Of a DNA stretch of 61,892 bases, positions 60,003-61,892 are shown piece by piece (positions within the stretch are counted from its first letter, which is position 1; every line of letters starts with the position of its first letter). Position numbers and translations under genes: made by a program. The notes below the pieces were generated by a model. The model was not told the origin of the DNA. It ran no database searches and saw only the letters and a list, made by a program, of their open reading frames with translations. The stretch covers positions 1 through 61,892 of the forward strand of contig DXIW01000027.1 in NCBI GenBank assembly GCA_019112625.1. Direction: 5' to 3'. This DNA comes from Candidatus Acutalibacter stercorigallinarum. Its GTDB lineage: Bacteria > Bacillota > Clostridia > Oscillospirales > Acutalibacteraceae.

Positions 60003-60299
60003 AAAAAAGCCCACCCCAGCAAAGCTCTGGGGCGGGCGTGGGTGCAAGATTTTCCCAACGGTCCGCGGTTCCACCCGGATTCAAAGCGCCGGGACAGGCC
60101 CGGGGCTTCCTCGTTCGGCCTGTAACGGGGCCAGCCGGCCAGCCTTAGCCAGTGTCCTGGGTTCGGCCGCTGCTCGAAGGTGGTACCCGGCCCCCTGGGG
60201 TCTCCCCCGCGCCGGACGCGCTTCCAGCCTGCGGCGCGTCCTCTCTGCCGGCGAAAAAAGGGACAGGGCTTCCTTGTCTCAGCATTTCGGTATTTGTTT
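60003..60299 (-). ncRNA. T-box leader of thrS
   Basis: On minus, the conserved T-box GGTGGAACCGCGG (within 60061-60076) sits just before the terminator, GCCC-G-CCCCAG / CTGGGG-T-GGGC (60009-60019 with 60027-60037) followed by TTTTTT. UGGA suits pairing with the UCCA end of tRNA-Thr. ACC, a threonine codon, occurs twice at 60179-60184 in the presumed stem I. Uncharged tRNA-Thr should favour the antiterminator. Confidence 0.9.
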
Positions 60300-60305
60300 A
60301 GGGCC

Positions 60306-60334
60306 ATGATAGCACCGGGAGGCGGGTTTGTCAA
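60306..60334 (-). promoter_or_regulatory. Promoter of the thrS T-box transcript
   Basis: Minus strand TTGACA (60329-60334), 17 bp, TATCAT (60306-60311). Confidence 0.85.
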
Positions 60335-60409
60335 GGGCCGGCAGGGCGGGCTTTTCCAGGGGCAAGCACGAAAATGTGAAGGCTTTTTGAATAAAAGGTT
60401 ACAAATTTC

Positions 60410-60439
60410 TTGACAATGGGGCGGGGTAGGCGCTACAAT
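60410..60439 (+). promoter_or_regulatory. Promoter of rny
   Basis: TTGACA (60410-60415), 18 bp, TACAAT (60434-60439). The leader to the rny ATG is about 285 nt, partly AT-rich (60460-60600) with a small GCAC-CTG-GTGC stem before TTTTTT near 60450-60467 and CCGGGGC-TGC-GGCCCCGG near 60640-60657. No gene lies in it. Confidence 0.8.
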
Positions 60440-60710
60440 TAGTTTAGAATGCACCTGGTGCTTTTTTATAGATTTGTCCTACTTTTCAATTTCTATTCTC
60501 CTTTTTTATGGAGTACTTTCTCATAGATCTCCGCCCCGCGCTGGACTAAGGCGGCGGCGGACCCGTGGAACGCCGTAAAAAAACGAGCTTACGATTGAAA
60601 AAAAGAAACGCTTCTAAAAAAAGCAGCCATATTGCATTTGCCGGGGCTGCGGCCCCGGGCCAGAATCCCCTTAACTTTAATTTTACCAAGCGAGGTTCGA
60701 AACAATCAAA

Positions 60711-60734
60711 AGGAGGTGCCTGATCAGGCCCATG
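60711..60734 (+). promoter_or_regulatory. Long ribosome-binding-site spacer with palindrome at rny
   Basis: AAAGGAGG ends at 60716 and the ATG starts at 60732, a 15-nt gap. The spacer contains the perfect palindrome GCCTGATCAGGC (60718-60729), which could fold into a small hairpin and bring the two close. Confidence 0.55.
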
Positions 60735-61892
60735 GAAGTATGGCTGTGTATCGTGATCGCCATTTTAGCGGCGGCTGTGGCCGGCGCGGTGGCTTTTGTG
60801 CTGGGCTTTGCCTACCGGAAGAACAAGGCGGAGGCCACCATCGGCTCTGCCGAGCAGGAAGCCAAGCGCATCATCGGCGACGCTGTAAAGGCCGCCGAGG
60901 CGAAGAAGAAGGAGATCGTTCTGGAAGGCAAGGATGAGATCCACCGCCTGCGGAACGAGTCGGAGAAAGAGCTGGCCGACCGGCGCAAGGAGATCCAGCA
61001 TCAGGAACGGCGCATCCTCCAGAAGGAGGAGAGCCTGGAGAAGAAGCGGGAGAACGCCGAGCGCAAGGAAGAGCAGATTGAGCAGAAGAACAAAAAGGCG
61101 GAGGAGCGCCTGCGGGAAGCCGAGCAGGTGAAAAAAAGCCAGTTTGAAATGCTGGAGAAGATCTCCTCCTTCTCGGTGGAGCAGGCCAAGGAGTACCTGC
61201 TGAACAACCTGGAGAGCGAGCTGGTCCACGAAAAGGCCGTGAAGGTCCGGGAGTTCCAGCAGCAGACCAAGGAGGAGGCGGACCAGTCCGCCCGGGAGAT
61301 CATCGCCCTGGCCATCCAGCGGTGCGCCGCGGACCATGTGAGCGAGGCGGCCATCAGCGTGGTGCCCCTGCCCAACGATGAGATGAAGGGCCGGATCATC
61401 GGCCGTGAGGGCCGGAACATCCGGGCCATCGAGACTTTGACCGGGGTGGACCTGATTATCGACGACACCCCCGAGGCCATCACCCTGTCCAGCTTTGAGC
61501 CGGTGCGCCGGGAGGTGGCTCGCATCGCCCTGGAGAAGCTCATCTCCGACGGGCGCATCCACCCCACCCGCATCGAGGAGACCGTGGAGAAGGCCCGCCG
61601 GGAGGTGGAGGCCACCATCAAGCAGGAGGGCGAGCGCGCCGTGCTGGAGGTGGGCGTCAATGGCATCCACCACGAGCTGGTCAAGCTCTTGGGCCGGCTG
61701 CGCTACCGCACCAGCTATGGGCAGAACGTCTTGAACCACTCTATCGAGGTGGCCTTCCTCTCTGGCATGATGGCCAGCGAGCTGGGGCTTGACCCCACGG
61801 TGGCCAAGCGGGCTGGCTTGCTCCACGACATCGGCAAGGCATTGGACCACGAGATGGAGGGCTCCCACGTGCAGATTGGCGTGGACGTGGCC
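60732..61892 (+). CDS. rny: Ribonuclease Y (5' part)
   Basis: 387 codons of RNase Y before the window end (full length about 520). It has an N-terminal membrane anchor (about 4-26), a long coiled coil (about 30-190) rich in Glu, Lys and Arg, a KH domain (about 200-275; [35 protein letters not shown]), and the start of the HD domain ([26 protein letters not shown]). It initiates mRNA decay at the membrane as part of the Firmicute degradosome. [12 protein letters not shown] is the only sensible start. Confidence 0.97.
   Translation, partial: MEVWLCIVIAILAAAVAGAVAFVLGFAYRKNKAEATIGSAEQEAKRIIGDAVKAAEAKKKEIVLEGKDEIHRLRNESEKELADRRKEIQHQERRILQKEESLEKKRENAERKEEQIEQKNKKAEERLREAEQVKKSQFEMLEKISSFSVEQAKEYLLNNLESELVHEKAVKVREFQQQTKEEADQSAREIIALAIQRCAADHVSEAAISVVPLPNDEMKGRIIGREGRNIRAIETLTGVDLIIDDTPEAITLSSFEPVRREVARIALEKLISDGRIHPTRIEETVEKARREVEATIKQEGERAVLEVGVNGIHHELVKLLGRLRYRTSYGQNVLNHSIEVAFLSGMMASELGLDPTVAKRAGLLHDIGKALDHEMEGSHVQIGVDVA

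Noticed and set aside
60446..60731. Small RNA gene or extra ORF in the rny leader
   Set aside because: There are AT-rich stretches and weak hairpins but no second promoter, ribosome binding site or convincing terminator; I treat it as the 5' untranslated region.

Overview
The window is a chromosomal segment of a high-GC, endospore-forming Firmicute. It has spoIIR, a threonyl T-box leader, strong AGGAGG ribosome binding sites, addAB rather than recBCD, and the clostridial gene order infC-rpmI-rplT and trmFO-plsX-rnc-smc-ftsY. GC content, codon use and gene families point to the Oscillospiraceae (Flavonifractor / Lawsonibacter / Pseudoflavonifractor-like gut bacteria). That placement is inference; there is no rRNA gene here to test it.

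Layout. (1) 1-162 is the tail of a lower-GC serine recombinase, probably the end of an integrated element. (2) 198-10859 is accessory metabolism: a GNAT, a FucO-type lactaldehyde reductase with its TetR regulator, a YoaK-like membrane protein, an acyl-CoA synthetase paired with an XRE-cupin regulator, an exported glycoside-hydrolase-like protein, and a DUF1294 / TraX / HAD operon. (3) 11557-14724 is a BceAB-type ABC transporter behind three helically phased 5-bp boxes. (4) 14807-34655 is a nearly unbroken minus-strand housekeeping block: leuS, rsfS, yqeK, nadD, yhbY, rdgB, ftsY, smc, rnc, plsX, trmFO, topA, dprA, an rRNA methyltransferase, rplT, rpmI and infC with an attenuator leader and a probable AUU start. 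(5) addA, addB and spoIIR, also minus. (6) 42600-45453, plus: a 10-TM metal exporter and a two-component system. (7) 45520-50183, minus: ispE, a DUF362-ferredoxin protein, an aminotransferase, an Lrp regulator and a PHP phosphatase. (8) 50389-57337, plus: an ACT protein and its UPF0210 partner separated by a DUF559 nuclease gene and repeats, a leader peptide plus attenuator ahead of an MFS transporter, a MazG-like protein, a membrane-HIT fusion and a carboxylesterase. (9) A LURP-one-like gene, thrS with a T-box, and the 5' part of rny.

The most unusual structure is intergenic. Five GC-rich elements of 91-100 bp (10865-10963, 18866-18964, 41760-41850, 49264-49363, 50681-50772) each have a perfect 12-13 bp closing inverted repeat around three hairpins, so each could fold as a four-way junction. 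Each starts only 5-10 bp past a stop codon. A second modular palindromic family (constant flanks, variable hairpin tip) occurs near 3593, 6889 and 50795; the last copy directly precedes the DUF559 gene. Other notable items are a C-terminal acidic tail on FtsY, the YjdF-HIT fusion, and a candidate ribosome-mediated attenuator upstream of an MFS gene.
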